Notes: a model not told the origin generated them from the letters alone. A stretch of 64,000 nt of DNA from Terrirubrum flagellatum (GCF_022059845.1 NZ_CP091851.1:1798001-1862000); one strand, 5' to 3'. Counted from the first letter of the stretch, positions 34,092 through 43,016 are shown. Numbers and translations: made by a program.

Positions 34092-34562
34092 ATGTCCGCA
34101 TTCTCGTCCATTCGCCTTTCGCGCCGGTCGGCTGTCATCGCCGCCGGCGCGTTTGGCTTCACGGCCATCGCCGACCGCGAGGCGCTGGCGGCGCCGGCTG
34201 ATCTGGCGTTTGAGGATCTTTACGGCGCGATCGGCGTGCTCGGCATGAGTTTCTCCGATCGGGTCAAGGAACTGGCGGGCAAGCCGGTCAGGATGCGTGG
34301 CTTCATGGCGCCGCCGCTGAAAGCGGAAGCGAATTTCTTCGTGCTGACCAAAATTCCGATGGCGCTTTGCCCCTTCTGCTCGTCGGACGCGGATTGGCCG
34401 AGCGACATTGTCGTTGTCTATCTCGGCGCGAAGCAGACCTTCGTGCAGTACAACGCGCCGATCGATGTGGAAGGCGCGCTCGAATACGGGGCCTGGACCG
34501 ATCCGGACACGGGATTCGTCAGCCTGCTGCGCCTGCGCGACGCCCGCTTCCGGACGGCCTGA
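34092..34562 (+). CDS. Tat-exported small protein (DUF3299-like), ABC-associated
   Basis: The protein has 156 residues and begins RLSRRSAVIAAGAFGFTAIA, a twin-arginine-like leader cleaved near AL-AAP. The mature part contains KPVRMRGFMAPPLKAEANFF and a CPFC motif (ALCPFCSSDADWP), followed by DIVVVYL. The V-R-x-x-GFM-P-L pattern recalls DUF3299 proteins, which travel with ABC modules linked to zinc in gamma-proteobacteria (the Vibrio Zrg type). The ATG follows GCAGGGA. The gene stops 1 base before the ABC ATPase start, so it is part of that module. Function inferred, not shown. Confidence 0.7.
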   Translation: MSAFSSIRLSRRSAVIAAGAFGFTAIADREALAAPADLAFEDLYGAIGVLGMSFSDRVKELAGKPVRMRGFMAPPLKAEANFFVLTKIPMALCPFCSSDADWPSDIVVVYLGAKQTFVQYNAPIDVEGALEYGAWTDPDTGFVSLLRLRDARFRTA

Positions 34563-34563
34563 C

Positions 34564-35247
34564 ATGGATCTCGTGATGCGCGGCGTGGCCGCGCGTTACC
34601 CCGGCCTGCCCAAGCCGGTTCTCGACGTTCCCGCCTTGTCGATCGCCACGGGTGAGCGCGTTGCGGTGATGGGGCCGTCGGGCGCGGGCAAGACCACGCT
34701 CATCAATATCGCCGCCGGTCTCGATCGGCCTGATGAAGGCGAAGCGCGCTGGGGCGGCGTCGATATCGCGGCGATGAGCGAGGCGCGCCGCGACGCCTGG
34801 CGCGCGCGTCATGTCGGGCTCGTCATGCAGGATTTTCATCTGTTCGCCGGCCTGAGCGCGATCGACAATGTGCTTCTGCCGCAGCAGTTGCGCGCCTGGT
34901 CGATCGATCGCGGTGCGGTCGCGCGCGCGGAAGAATTGCTCCGCAAGGTCGGTCTATCGCGCGCAGCGCAAAAGATCGAAACCATGTCGCGCGGCGAGAT
35001 GCAGCGCGTTGCGGTTGCGCGCGCATTGCAGATGAAGCCGTCGATCATCGTCGCGGACGAGCCGACCGCTAGCCTCGACAGTGACAGCGCCATCGCGGTC
35101 GCGGACCTTCTGCTCGCGCTGACTGCTGAAGCGGGGGCGACGCTGATCGTCGTCACTCACGACGAGGCGCTTGAGGGGCGTCTTTCGCGCATCATCAGGC
35201 TCGAGGGCGGTCGCATCGCGACGCCGCATTTGCCGGCGGCTGCATGA
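34564..35247 (+). CDS. ABC transporter ATP-binding protein, LolD/MacB-like
   Basis: An ATPase of 227 residues in the FtsE/LolD/MacB class. Walker A is GPSGAGKTT, Walker B is IIVADEPTASLDS, the switch is VVTHDEALEGRL, and the signature is degenerate, MSRGEMQRVAVARAL in place of LSGGQ. The Q-loop is VMQDFHLFAGLSA. It overlaps the permease gene by 4 bases (ATGA). The start is the ATG before DLVMRGVAARYPG, 1 base after the previous stop. Together with the permease it forms a mechanotransmission-type transporter rather than a classical importer. Confidence 0.9.
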   Translation: MDLVMRGVAARYPGLPKPVLDVPALSIATGERVAVMGPSGAGKTTLINIAAGLDRPDEGEARWGGVDIAAMSEARRDAWRARHVGLVMQDFHLFAGLSAIDNVLLPQQLRAWSIDRGAVARAEELLRKVGLSRAAQKIETMSRGEMQRVAVARALQMKPSIIVADEPTASLDSDSAIAVADLLLALTAEAGATLIVVTHDEALEGRLSRIIRLEGGRIATPHLPAAA

Positions 35248-36524
35248 TTTTCCTGCGATTCATTGCGGCTGATCTCCGGCGGCTGTGGCTGGGGTCTTTC
35301 GTCGTGGTGCTGTTGATCTCAGGCGCGACGGGTCTCGGTCTCTCGATCAACCTTCAGGAGCGGGCGCTGCGTCTTGGCAGCGCGCGCGCTGCGGAGCGTT
35401 TCGACCTCGTCGTGGGCGCACCGGGCGGCGACACGCAACTCGTGCTGTCCTCAGTGTTCCTGCAACCTTCGCCGTTGACGCTATTGTCGGGCTCAATCTT
35501 TGAAAAGCTCGCCGCCGATCCGCGCGTGGCGATGGCGGCGCCCGTCGGCTTCGGCGATTCCTTCGACGGCATGCCGATCGTCGGAACTACTGCCGAGCTC
35601 GTGACCGATGGCGGCAAGGCCGCTCTCGCCGAAGGCCGCAACATCGAGACGATCGGCGAGGCCGTGATCGGCGCGCGCGTGCAACTCGCGATGGGCGCGA
35701 CCATCAAGCCGATGCATGGGCTCGCAGGCGAGGGCGGCCACACGCATGCCGAGCTCTCCTACAAGGTGGTTGGCCGGATGGCGGCGACGAATACGCCGTG
35801 GGATCGCGCCATTCTTGTTCCGATCGAAGCCGTCTGGCGGCTCCATCACATGGAGGCGCGCCCGAACTACGAGTCCGGCCCGCTTCAGCCGACCGCCAAT
35901 GTTCGCGCCGCGCTCGCGACCGCCAAAGACGATGACGGCGATCACGATCATGACGCGCCAGATCATCTCGGTCCGCCCTGGCGCAATGCGCCCGGTGTCC
36001 CCGCGATCTTCGTCAAGGCGAAGACAATCGCCGACGCCTATCGGCTGCGACAGGAATATCGCACCGAGGCGACGCTTGCGGTCTTTCCGGGCGAGGTGCT
36101 GGCGCGATTGTTCGCGACGCTTGGCGACGCGCGCGCTGTATTGGCCGCCGTCGCGACGGCGACGCAGATTCTGGTCGCCGCGGCGATCGTGCTTGTCTGC
36201 GTGATGCATCTTGCGCAACGACGCGCCCAGATCGGCGCGCTGCGCGCCTTCGGCGCCTCGCGGCTCGCCGTGTTCTCGCTCGTCTGGATCGAGATGCTTG
36301 TGCTTCTGCTGCTTGGCGTCGCGCTCGGAATCGTCTTCGGCTGGGGCGGCGCGAAGCTGTTCACGGCGTGGCTCGCGCGAACGAGCGGCGTCGTCGCGCC
36401 GGTGGAGTTCACAGGCGAAGACGCGGCATGGATCGCGATCCTCATCGCGGCCGGCATGGTCGTCGCCGCAGCGCCGGCGATGCTCGCTTATCGCGGCTCG
36501 CCGGCGGCGGCGATGCGGCGCTAG
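35244..36524 (+). CDS. FtsX/MacB-like ABC permease with His/Asp-rich periplasmic loop
   Basis: A 426-residue permease with one N-terminal TM (GSFVVVLLISGATGLGLSI), a large periplasmic domain of about 240 residues and three C-terminal TMs, the FtsX/MacB topology. The periplasmic part contains GEGGHTHAELSYKVVG and an acidic His cluster DDDGDHDHDAPDH (about residues 231-243), both plausible divalent-metal sites. Close relatives pair with DUF3299-like proteins. Downstream of a zinc-dependent alkaline phosphatase, a role in zinc handling is attractive but unproven. It ends 13 bases from the convergent dhaK stop. Confidence 0.85.
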   Translation: MIFLRFIAADLRRLWLGSFVVVLLISGATGLGLSINLQERALRLGSARAAERFDLVVGAPGGDTQLVLSSVFLQPSPLTLLSGSIFEKLAADPRVAMAAPVGFGDSFDGMPIVGTTAELVTDGGKAALAEGRNIETIGEAVIGARVQLAMGATIKPMHGLAGEGGHTHAELSYKVVGRMAATNTPWDRAILVPIEAVWRLHHMEARPNYESGPLQPTANVRAALATAKDDDGDHDHDAPDHLGPPWRNAPGVPAIFVKAKTIADAYRLRQEYRTEATLAVFPGEVLARLFATLGDARAVLAAVATATQILVAAAIVLVCVMHLAQRRAQIGALRAFGASRLAVFSLVWIEMLVLLLLGVALGIVFGWGGAKLFTAWLARTSGVVAPVEFTGEDAAWIAILIAAGMVVAAAPAMLAYRGSPAAAMRR

Positions 36525-36537
36525 TTCGCGTCGCCGA

Positions 36538-37521
36538 TCACCATCTCAGCGCAGCGGCGTGGACCGGCGCGTCCCACAGCGCCGTCAATGCATCGTCGAG
36601 CGTCGTGACCGTCAGCGAGCAACCCGCCATTTCAAGCGACGTGACATAGGAGCCGACAAGTCCGCGCGCGATTGGCAGGCCGCGGCTATCCATGATGCGT
36701 TTGGCGGAGTTCGCCATGAGATAAAGCTCCATCGCCGGCGTGCCGCCGAAACCGTTGACGAGCAGCAGGCAAGGCGTCCCGCTCTTTGGCGCGAGTTCGC
36801 CGAGGATCGCGCCCATCATTTCATCGGCGATGGCGTCGGCGGAGCCGAGCTTCACACGGCGACGCCCAGGCTCGCCATGGATGCCGACGCCCATCTCCAT
36901 TTCATCATCGCCAAGCGAGAAGGTCGGCTTGCCGGCGGCCGGCATGGTGCAGGAGGTCAGCGCGACGCCCATGGAGCGCGTGCGCTTGTTGACCTCCTCG
37001 CCCAGCGATCTGAGCGCCCTGAGATCGCGTCCCTGTTCGGCGGCTGCGCCGACGATCTTCTCGACGATCATGGTGCCGGCGACGCCGCGGCGGCCGGTCG
37101 AATAGGTCGAGGTCTCGACTGCGACGTCGTCGTCGGTGACGACGGTCGCAACTTCGCCGCCGGCCATTTCCGCCGCCATCTCGAAATTCATCACGTCGCC
37201 TTCGTAATTCTTCACGATGAAGAGCACGCCGGCGCCGGTGTCGACCGCCTGCGACGCCGCCAGCATCTGGTCTGGCGTCGGAGACGTGAAGACCTGGCCG
37301 GGGCAGGCGGCGTCGAGCATGCCGACGCCGACGAAACCTGCATGCAGCGGTTCATGACCTGAGCCGCCGCCGGACACGAGCCCGACCTTGCCGGATTTCA
37401 GCGTCCTGCGACGAACGAACTTGTCATCCTCGCCGAGGGTGAGGATGTCGCCATGGATAGCGGCGAGGCCGTGCAGGCTCTCCGACAGGACCGTGTCGAC
37501 TCCATTGATCAGTTTCTTCAC
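36538..37521 (-). CDS. dhaK: Dihydroxyacetone kinase, substrate-binding subunit DhaK
   Basis: DhaK covalently binds a short ketose (classically dihydroxyacetone) and passes it to DhaL-ADP for phosphorylation. The 327 residues include GLVSGGGSGHEPLHAGF (residues 48-64) and the substrate-binding His215 in GVGIHGEPG. The start is GTG, overlapping the stop of the preceding small regulator gene as GTGA. It is the last gene of the twelve-gene ABC-PTS-kinase unit. Triose versus tetrose (for example erythrulose) substrates cannot be separated from sequence alone. Confidence 0.94.
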   Translation of the reverse strand: MKKLINGVDTVLSESLHGLAAIHGDILTLGEDDKFVRRRTLKSGKVGLVSGGGSGHEPLHAGFVGVGMLDAACPGQVFTSPTPDQMLAASQAVDTGAGVLFIVKNYEGDVMNFEMAAEMAGGEVATVVTDDDVAVETSTYSTGRRGVAGTMIVEKIVGAAAEQGRDLRALRSLGEEVNKRTRSMGVALTSCTMPAAGKPTFSLGDDEMEMGVGIHGEPGRRRVKLGSADAIADEMMGAILGELAPKSGTPCLLLVNGFGGTPAMELYLMANSAKRIMDSRGLPIARGLVGSYVTSLEMAGCSLTVTTLDDALTALWDAPVHAAALRW

Positions 37522-37973
37522 GAACGTCCTCCCGCATTTTCTGTATCTTCATCCGGAGCGCCCGCCGGGATCAGCGAAGCCAGCCCGCGCGCTACGGCGA
37601 TCACGATATGATCGGCGCGCGCATTCATCTCGGGGTCGCCGAAGTCAGGCAGTTCGACGACCAGGCGGCGCATCGGATGAAGCGCGCCTTCGGAATCAAG
37701 CCGGCCAGGATGCGCGGCGCGATAGGCGGCAAGAAACGCCTGTTTCTCCTGCGGCCCGAAATGGCAGATATGGAAGATGGTTTCGAGATGTTGGGCGGGC
37801 ACCGGCGTCGCATAGGCCGGATTGACGATCTGCGAGATGAAGCTGCGGTTCTTGCCGATGGCTTCCGCAAGACGCTGGCGTGTGCCGGAAGGCCTGTTGT
37901 CGATGACGGTCCGCAGGATCGCCTTGTATTCGGCGAGCGGCGAGGCGTCGGTTATCGCGGGCGCGTCAGTCAT
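37518..37973 (-). CDS. Putative helix-turn-helix protein inside the dha unit
   Basis: A protein of 151 residues. Residues about 28-70 (SGTRQRLAEAIGKNRSFISQIVNP and the helix after it) look like an XRE-type helix-turn-helix: the GKNRSFISQI part fits a recognition helix. The rest has AAHPGRLDSEGALHPMRRLVVELPDFGDPE and a C-terminal Ala-rich helix. It overlaps the Enzyme I stop by 4 bases and the dhaK start by 4 bases, so its synthesis is locked to the kinase. A DNA-binding regulator sensing flux is plausible; an adaptor protein is the alternative. Confidence 0.65.
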   Translation of the reverse strand: MTDAPAITDASPLAEYKAILRTVIDNRPSGTRQRLAEAIGKNRSFISQIVNPAYATPVPAQHLETIFHICHFGPQEKQAFLAAYRAAHPGRLDSEGALHPMRRLVVELPDFGDPEMNARADHIVIAVARGLASLIPAGAPDEDTENAGGRS

Positions 37974-39583
37974 GGGATCGCCCGAGACGCGGCGAGATCG
38001 ACGCTGCGGATCGCTTCCTTTGTCATCGCGAGAAGCCCCGGCGAGACCGATACGCAACGAACGCCGGCGCGCAACAGCGCTTCGATGGCGCGCGGATCGC
38101 CGCCGGCGTCGCCGCACAGGCTCACTTCGCGACCGCTTGCGACGCCATGCGCGGCGACATGCGCGATCATGGCGAGAACGCCGGGATGAAGCACGTCGGC
38201 ATAGGCTGCGACGTCAGACGCGTCGCGCGCGGCCGCCGTCGCATATTGCGTGAGATCGTTTGAGCCGATGGAGAAGAAGGCGGCGTCGAACGCTGCGATC
38301 GCCATCGCCGCGGCGGGAACCTCGACCATGATGCCGAGCTGAGGAGTCGCGTGCGGCAACCCTTCTTCCGCCAGTTCGGCCAGTGTTTCATTCAGCAGCC
38401 GCCGCGATTGCTCGAGTTCGTCAGGCGTCGTCACCATCGGCAGCATGATCTTGAGCGGGCCAGCGCTCGCGGCGCGCGCCAGCGCGCGAAGCTGAATCCT
38501 GAAGACGTCCTTGTGTCGCAGCGAAAGCCTGATCCCACGCAAACCGAGGAAGGGATTGCTCTCGCCATCGATGGTGTAGCCCGCGATCGGCTTGTCGCCG
38601 CCGGCGTCGAGCGTGCGGATGGTGACGGGTTTTCCCTCCGCCCAGCGAAGCAGATCGGCATAGAGCTGATATTGCCGCTCCTCATCGCGAAGCGCTTCCT
38701 CGGCGAGAAACTCCGTGCGTGTCAGCCCAATTCCATCACAAGCCTCCACCGGAAAATCGCGCACATCGGCGAGGCCGGCGACATTGATCATGACAGCAAT
38801 GGGCGCACCATCGCGCGTGATTGCGGGCTCGCGCTTGCGCGCCTCGGCGTCATCGCGCGCGCGGTTCAATTCGTCGCGCTGAAGGCGCACGCGTTCGATC
38901 GTCTCCGCGGACGGTTCCGCCAGCACCACCCCGGTGACGCCATCCACAACAGCGGCGCCGGTGATCGCCTGCCATTGCGGGCCGAGCCCGACCACCATCG
39001 GCACGCCGCGTCCGCGCGCGAGCATCGCCACATGGCTTGTCGGGCTGCCGCCGCCGAGCGCAATGCCGCCGCCGCGCGACCAGTCGATGCCCAGGAAAGA
39101 GGAGGGCGGAAGGTCCTCCGCGACGATGATGGCGCCAGGAGGCGCGTTTGTTGGTTCAGGCAGATCGAACAGGCGGCGCAGCACGCGATCGCGGATATCG
39201 ACGAGATCGGCGGAGCGCGCGCGAAAGTAAGCGTCGTCGGACGCTTCATATCCCGCGATCTCGGAGTCCATGGTGTCGGTCCAGGCGCGCTCCGCGGCGA
39301 CGCCCTGCGCGATTTCGGCATAGGCGCCTTCAGTCAGTGCGTCGTCCTCCAGCAGCGCGACCTGAAACCCGACGATTTCGGCTGCGTCGCCTTCGAGGCG
39401 CGCGGCGAGCGCGCTCACATCGCGCAGCGCCAATGCGACCGCGTGGGACAGCGCCTTTCTTTCGTCGTCAGCGGAGCCTTTTTCGCGGCGCAGGCCCGCA
39501 AGCGCGCGGAACGCCACCGCAGGTCCGTAGGCGAAGCCCGCCGACGCCGAAAGCCCGGAAAGCCGGCGCTCCATCGCATTCAT
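37970..39583 (-). CDS. PTS Enzyme I (PEP-protein phosphotransferase), dha-dedicated
   Basis: Enzyme I takes phosphate from PEP and passes it to HPr. It is 537 residues, a little shorter than the 570-575 of housekeeping EI. The phospho-His is His184 in GGGSPTSHVAMLARGRG. The PEP-binding half shows TRTEFL, LDAGGDKP, NPFLGLRGIRLSL, GSNDLTQY and the C-terminal Cys motif SLCGDAGGDP. The start overlaps the HPr stop (ATGA). In E. coli the Dha phosphorelay uses a DhaM-HPr-EI fusion; here the pieces are separate genes. Confidence 0.93.
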   Translation of the reverse strand: MNAMERRLSGLSASAGFAYGPAVAFRALAGLRREKGSADDERKALSHAVALALRDVSALAARLEGDAAEIVGFQVALLEDDALTEGAYAEIAQGVAAERAWTDTMDSEIAGYEASDDAYFRARSADLVDIRDRVLRRLFDLPEPTNAPPGAIIVAEDLPPSSFLGIDWSRGGGIALGGGSPTSHVAMLARGRGVPMVVGLGPQWQAITGAAVVDGVTGVVLAEPSAETIERVRLQRDELNRARDDAEARKREPAITRDGAPIAVMINVAGLADVRDFPVEACDGIGLTRTEFLAEEALRDEERQYQLYADLLRWAEGKPVTIRTLDAGGDKPIAGYTIDGESNPFLGLRGIRLSLRHKDVFRIQLRALARAASAGPLKIMLPMVTTPDELEQSRRLLNETLAELAEEGLPHATPQLGIMVEVPAAAMAIAAFDAAFFSIGSNDLTQYATAAARDASDVAAYADVLHPGVLAMIAHVAAHGVASGREVSLCGDAGGDPRAIEALLRAGVRCVSVSPGLLAMTKEAIRSVDLAASRAIP

Positions 39584-39858
39584 TCCTCGTCGAATTTCCG
39601 GGCGACGATGTCGACCAGCGCGGCGACGGCGGCCTGCGCGTCCTCGCCCATGGCCTGGAAATGCAGCGTTTCGCCCTGCGCCGCCTTCACCCGCATGATC
39701 TTCACCGGGCTCTTGGCGTCGGTCCAGGGGCCGCTCTCGCTGGTCGCGACCTGAATGCTCGCCGAAAACCGCTTGGCCGTCTGCGTCAACTTCACGGACG
39801 GGCGCGCATGAAGCCCGACCTTGTTGGTGAGAAGCGCGCTTGCTTTCACCGTCTGCAT
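39580..39858 (-). CDS. HPr family phosphocarrier protein, dha-dedicated
   Basis: A 92-residue HPr that carries phosphate from Enzyme I to DhaM. The active His17 is in VGLHARPSVKL. The regulatory Ser46 region of Firmicute HPr is not obviously conserved (SPVKIMRVKAAQGETL). The start is the ATG after GGAATGAGAG; the frame stays open upstream but runs into dhaM. It ends overlapping Enzyme I by 4 bases. Confidence 0.93.
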   Translation of the reverse strand: MQTVKASALLTNKVGLHARPSVKLTQTAKRFSASIQVATSESGPWTDAKSPVKIMRVKAAQGETLHFQAMGEDAQAAVAALVDIVARKFDEE

Positions 39859-39884
39859 ACTCTCATTCCTTTCCAGTCGGCTTT

Positions 39885-40283
39885 TCACGCCGACGCCAGT
39901 TCTTCGGCGGTCGCGCGAACGACGGCGAGCGGCGAGCCGCCCGACGCCTCCGTCGCCGCCATGACCGCCCCCTCGACGATGGGGGCGTTGCAAATCACGA
40001 TCCGGTCCCGCCGCTCCTCCGGCATCATCTCGACTGCCATCTCGCTGTTGGTCTCGGCGCCGCCGAGATCGACGAGAATGGCGACGCCGGATTCGGACCA
40101 GGCGTGATCGATCGCGGTCATGATGGAGGCGACATCCGTGCCAAGCCCGCCGTCGGCGTTGCCGCCGGCCGTGGCGAGCGGGACGCTGTCGCCGACCATC
40201 TGGCGCACCATGTCTGCGGCGCCCTCGGCGACCTTGCGCGAATGCGACACGATGACGATCCCGACATTCGAGCGCGATGGCAT
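39885..40283 (-). CDS. dhaM: PTS-dependent DHA kinase phosphotransferase subunit DhaM (EIIA-like)
   Basis: DhaM rephosphorylates ADP bound to DhaL. It is a stand-alone mannose-type EIIA-like domain of 132 residues, with phospho-His14 in VIVSHSRKVAEG. The segments GTDVASIMTAID and VLVDLGGAETNSEMA-like DLGGAETNSEMAVE are typical. It is single-domain, unlike E. coli DhaM. It lies 3 bases after dhaL and 26 bases before the HPr gene. Confidence 0.93.
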   Translation of the reverse strand: MPSRSNVGIVIVSHSRKVAEGAADMVRQMVGDSVPLATAGGNADGGLGTDVASIMTAIDHAWSESGVAILVDLGGAETNSEMAVEMMPEERRDRIVICNAPIVEGAVMAATEASGGSPLAVVRATAEELASA

Positions 40284-40286
40284 CCT

Positions 40287-40889
40287 TCAGACTCCGAAAT
40301 TTGAGCAGATCGCCGAAACGAGCAGCGCGGATGAGCGCGCGCCGGGATCGACATGGCCGATCGAGCGGTCGCCCAGGAAAGACGCCCGGCCGCGGATCGC
40401 CTTGAGCGGCGCGGTCGCTTCGGCCGCTTCGGCGGCGATTACGGGCAGTGTGCTTGCAAGATCGGATGCTCCGTCGGCTATCGCCGCATGCACGGGCCCC
40501 AGCACATCAAGCATCGTCTTCTGCCCGAAATCCGACTTGCCGCGCGCCTTCACCGCCTCGATTGCGGCGCCAAGCGCGCGCGCCGCGTCATCGAGGGAAG
40601 GCTGCGGCGGAATCTCCTTGCCCAGACTCATGAAGAGCGTGCCGTACAGAGGCCCCGACGCGCCGCCGACCTTCATGACCAGCGCCATCCCGATCGCTTT
40701 CAGCGCCTCGGGCAGTGGCTTGGCGGCCGTCGCGTCGACATGTTCAAGCACATTCTCAAAGCCGCGCTTCATGTTCAGACCATGATCGCCATCGCCGATC
40801 GCCTGATCGAGCGCGGTCAATTCCTCCGCATGCGAGATCATCGCGTTCGCCATGGACAGGATCAGTTTCTTCTGAAGCGCCGCGTCCAT
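40287..40889 (-). CDS. dhaL: Dihydroxyacetone kinase, ADP-binding subunit DhaL
   Basis: DhaL holds ADP/ATP as a cofactor and phosphorylates the ketose on DhaK. The 200 residues have GDGDHG (32-37), whose Asp residues bind the Mg-nucleotide, and KVGGASGPLYGTLF and GRASFLGDRSIGHVDPGA. The chosen ATG follows GAGGTGA at proper spacing. A GTG at 40895 would overlap the ABC stop but coincide with the ribosome site. It is the first kinase gene after the ABC transporter genes. Confidence 0.94.
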   Translation of the reverse strand: MDAALQKKLILSMANAMISHAEELTALDQAIGDGDHGLNMKRGFENVLEHVDATAAKPLPEALKAIGMALVMKVGGASGPLYGTLFMSLGKEIPPQPSLDDAARALGAAIEAVKARGKSDFGQKTMLDVLGPVHAAIADGASDLASTLPVIAAEAAEATAPLKAIRGRASFLGDRSIGHVDPGARSSALLVSAICSNFGV

Positions 40890-40891
40890 GC

Positions 40892-41905
40892 TCACCTCAC
40901 GCGCAGGCCGTCGGCGCCGAAGAAAAGCGGCTGGCGCAAGCCAACCGACACCATGTCGCCGACGCCGAGACCGTCATCGGGATCGACGAGGCTCACGATC
41001 CGCTGGCCTGAGAGATCGATGTGGAGATGGTTCTGATCGCCCAGCCGTTCGATCCAGTTCACCTTGCCGGTCGCTCCACCATTCCTGGCGCGCCCGATCG
41101 CGAGATGTTCGGTGCGCGCGCCGATCGTTTCCGTTCCCGACGGCGCCGGCGCCTCCGGGAAGAGGCTCCGCGGCATCAGATTGATCGAGGGGCTGCCGAG
41201 TCTCGTCGCGACATAGACGCTGGCCGGATCTTCATAGATCGCGCGCGGCGGGCCGACCTGCGCCAACCGCCCGCGTTCGATCACGCCGATGCGCGACGCC
41301 AGCGTCATCGCCTCGGTCTGATCGTGCGTCACATAAAGCATGGTCGCGCCGAGGTCCTGCTGAATGCGCTTGAGCTCCACGCGCAAATCCGATCGCAGTT
41401 TGGCGTCGAGCGAAGAAAGCGGCTCATCCATGAGATAGACGGACGGGCGGCGGACCAGCGCGCGGCCGATCGCGACCCGCTGCATCTGGCCGCCTGATAA
41501 TTCGGTCGCGCGGCTCTGCAGCTTGCTTTCGATCTTCAGAAGCTTCGCCACGTCGTGGACGATGCGGCGGACGGCGTCCTCCGGCGTGCGACGGGTCGGC
41601 GATCGTAGGGGGAAAGCGAGGTTGTCGAATACGCTGAGATGGGGATAGAGCGAATATTGCTGGAACACGAAGGCGACGTCGCGAGCCGCCGGCGCAAGCG
41701 TGGTGACGTCGACGCCGCCAATGGAGACGCTTCCTTCATCAGGCGTTTCAAGGCCGGCGACCAGGCGCAGAGTCGTCGTCTTGCCGGCGCCAGTCGGACC
41801 CAGCAACACGATGAACTCGCCGTCGCGGATCGACAGCGAGAGATTGCTGACCGCGCTGACCTGGCCGAAGCGCTTCGAGATATGACTGAGGATGATCTCA
41901 GCCAT
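40892..41905 (-). CDS. ABC transporter ATP-binding protein, sugar/polyol type (second copy)
   Basis: An MsmK/UgpC-class ATPase of 337 residues. It has Walker A GPTGAGKTT, the signature LSGGQMQRVAIGRAL, Walker B VYLMDEPLSSLD, the switch VTHDQTEAMTLA and a C-terminal TOBE/MalK-type regulatory domain. It overlaps the preceding ATPase gene by 8 bases. Two different ATPases for one importer are unusual among sugar transporters but are seen in rhizobial glycerol (GlpS/GlpT) systems. It ends 2 bases before the dhaL ATG, linking import and phosphorylation. Confidence 0.9.
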   Translation of the reverse strand: MAEIILSHISKRFGQVSAVSNLSLSIRDGEFIVLLGPTGAGKTTTLRLVAGLETPDEGSVSIGGVDVTTLAPAARDVAFVFQQYSLYPHLSVFDNLAFPLRSPTRRTPEDAVRRIVHDVAKLLKIESKLQSRATELSGGQMQRVAIGRALVRRPSVYLMDEPLSSLDAKLRSDLRVELKRIQQDLGATMLYVTHDQTEAMTLASRIGVIERGRLAQVGPPRAIYEDPASVYVATRLGSPSINLMPRSLFPEAPAPSGTETIGARTEHLAIGRARNGGATGKVNWIERLGDQNHLHIDLSGQRIVSLVDPDDGLGVGDMVSVGLRQPLFFGADGLRVR

Positions 41906-43016
41906 GTCGAGTTCCCGTCGCATGCGCATCGCGCGCGCTGTCGATTGCCTTTCCCGTCGCCGCATCGAACAGCGACAGCCGTTCAGCGCGGAACGCCACG
42001 CTCACCCTGTCGCCCGCGATGGCGCGCGCATGAGCCGGGGCGCGGGCCTTGATCGAACCGCGCGGCGTGATCAGCGTGATGATCTGGTTGGTGCCGAGAT
42101 ATTCAGCGCCGAAGACTTCGCCGGGAATCGCGTCCGGCGCGCCGAGGCGATCGCTGATGATGATCTGTTCCGGCCTGACGCCGAGAGCAAGCGGGCCCGG
42201 GTTGCGCGTTTCGCGCAACGCCGGCACGGCGATCGTCGCGCCGTCAATCGTCACCGACGTGTCGCCTGTGGCAAGGCCGCTTTCGAAATGGATGAAATTC
42301 ATCGCGGGCGAGCCGATGAAATCGCCCACGAACATGGACGCCGGGAAATCATAGATATCCTGCGGCGCGCCGAGCTGTTCGATTTCGCCTTCATTCATCA
42401 CGGCGATCTTGTCGGCCATCGACATCGCTTCGAGCTGGTCATGGGTGACGTAGACCGTCGTCGCCTTCAGCCGGTCGTGAAGCGCGCGCAATTCGCCGCA
42501 CATGAGATGCCGGAACTCGGCGTCGAGCGCGCCCAGCGGTTCGTCCATCATGAAGGCCTTGGGTTCGCGCACGATCGCGCGGCCGAGCGCGACCCTCTGC
42601 CTGTCGCCGCCGGACAGGCCGGACACGGATTTGTTGAGCAGATGCTCGATGCGCAGGATGCGCGCGGCGTCCTCGACGCGCTTTCTGGTCTCTTCCCGCG
42701 GCACGCCCATCGACACCAGCGGAAAGGAAATGTTCCGGCGCACATTCATGTGGGGGTAGAGCGCGAAGAGCTGGAACACCATGGCGATGTCGCGTTCGCG
42801 CGCGCGCCTGAAGGTGACATCTTCGCCGTCGAGCAGGATGCGGCCGGAGGTGGGCAGTTCGAGCCCGGCGATCATGCGAAGAGTCGTCGTCTTGCCGCAG
42901 CCGGACGGGCCGAGCAGGCAGAAGAAATCGCCATTCTCGACGGTGAAGTTCGCGTTGCGGACGGCGGTGAAGCCGCCGAACTGCTTGACCAGATTGTCGA
43001 CCCGGATCTCAGCCAT
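41898..43016 (-). CDS. ABC transporter ATP-binding protein, sugar/polyol type (first copy)
   Basis: An ATPase of 372 residues, same class as the next gene but distinct: Walker A GPSGCGKTT, signature LSGGDRQRVALGRAI (Asp in place of Gln), Walker B AFMMDEPLGALD, VTHDQLEAMSMAD, and a long TOBE-like C-terminus with LALGVRPEQIIISD. It follows the 74-residue membrane protein gene by 3 bases. Probably forms a heterodimer with the second ATPase. Confidence 0.9.
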   Translation of the reverse strand: MAEIRVDNLVKQFGGFTAVRNANFTVENGDFFCLLGPSGCGKTTTLRMIAGLELPTSGRILLDGEDVTFRRARERDIAMVFQLFALYPHMNVRRNISFPLVSMGVPREETRKRVEDAARILRIEHLLNKSVSGLSGGDRQRVALGRAIVREPKAFMMDEPLGALDAEFRHLMCGELRALHDRLKATTVYVTHDQLEAMSMADKIAVMNEGEIEQLGAPQDIYDFPASMFVGDFIGSPAMNFIHFESGLATGDTSVTIDGATIAVPALRETRNPGPLALGVRPEQIIISDRLGAPDAIPGEVFGAEYLGTNQIITLITPRGSIKARAPAHARAIAGDRVSVAFRAERLSLFDAATGKAIDSARDAHATGTRHG

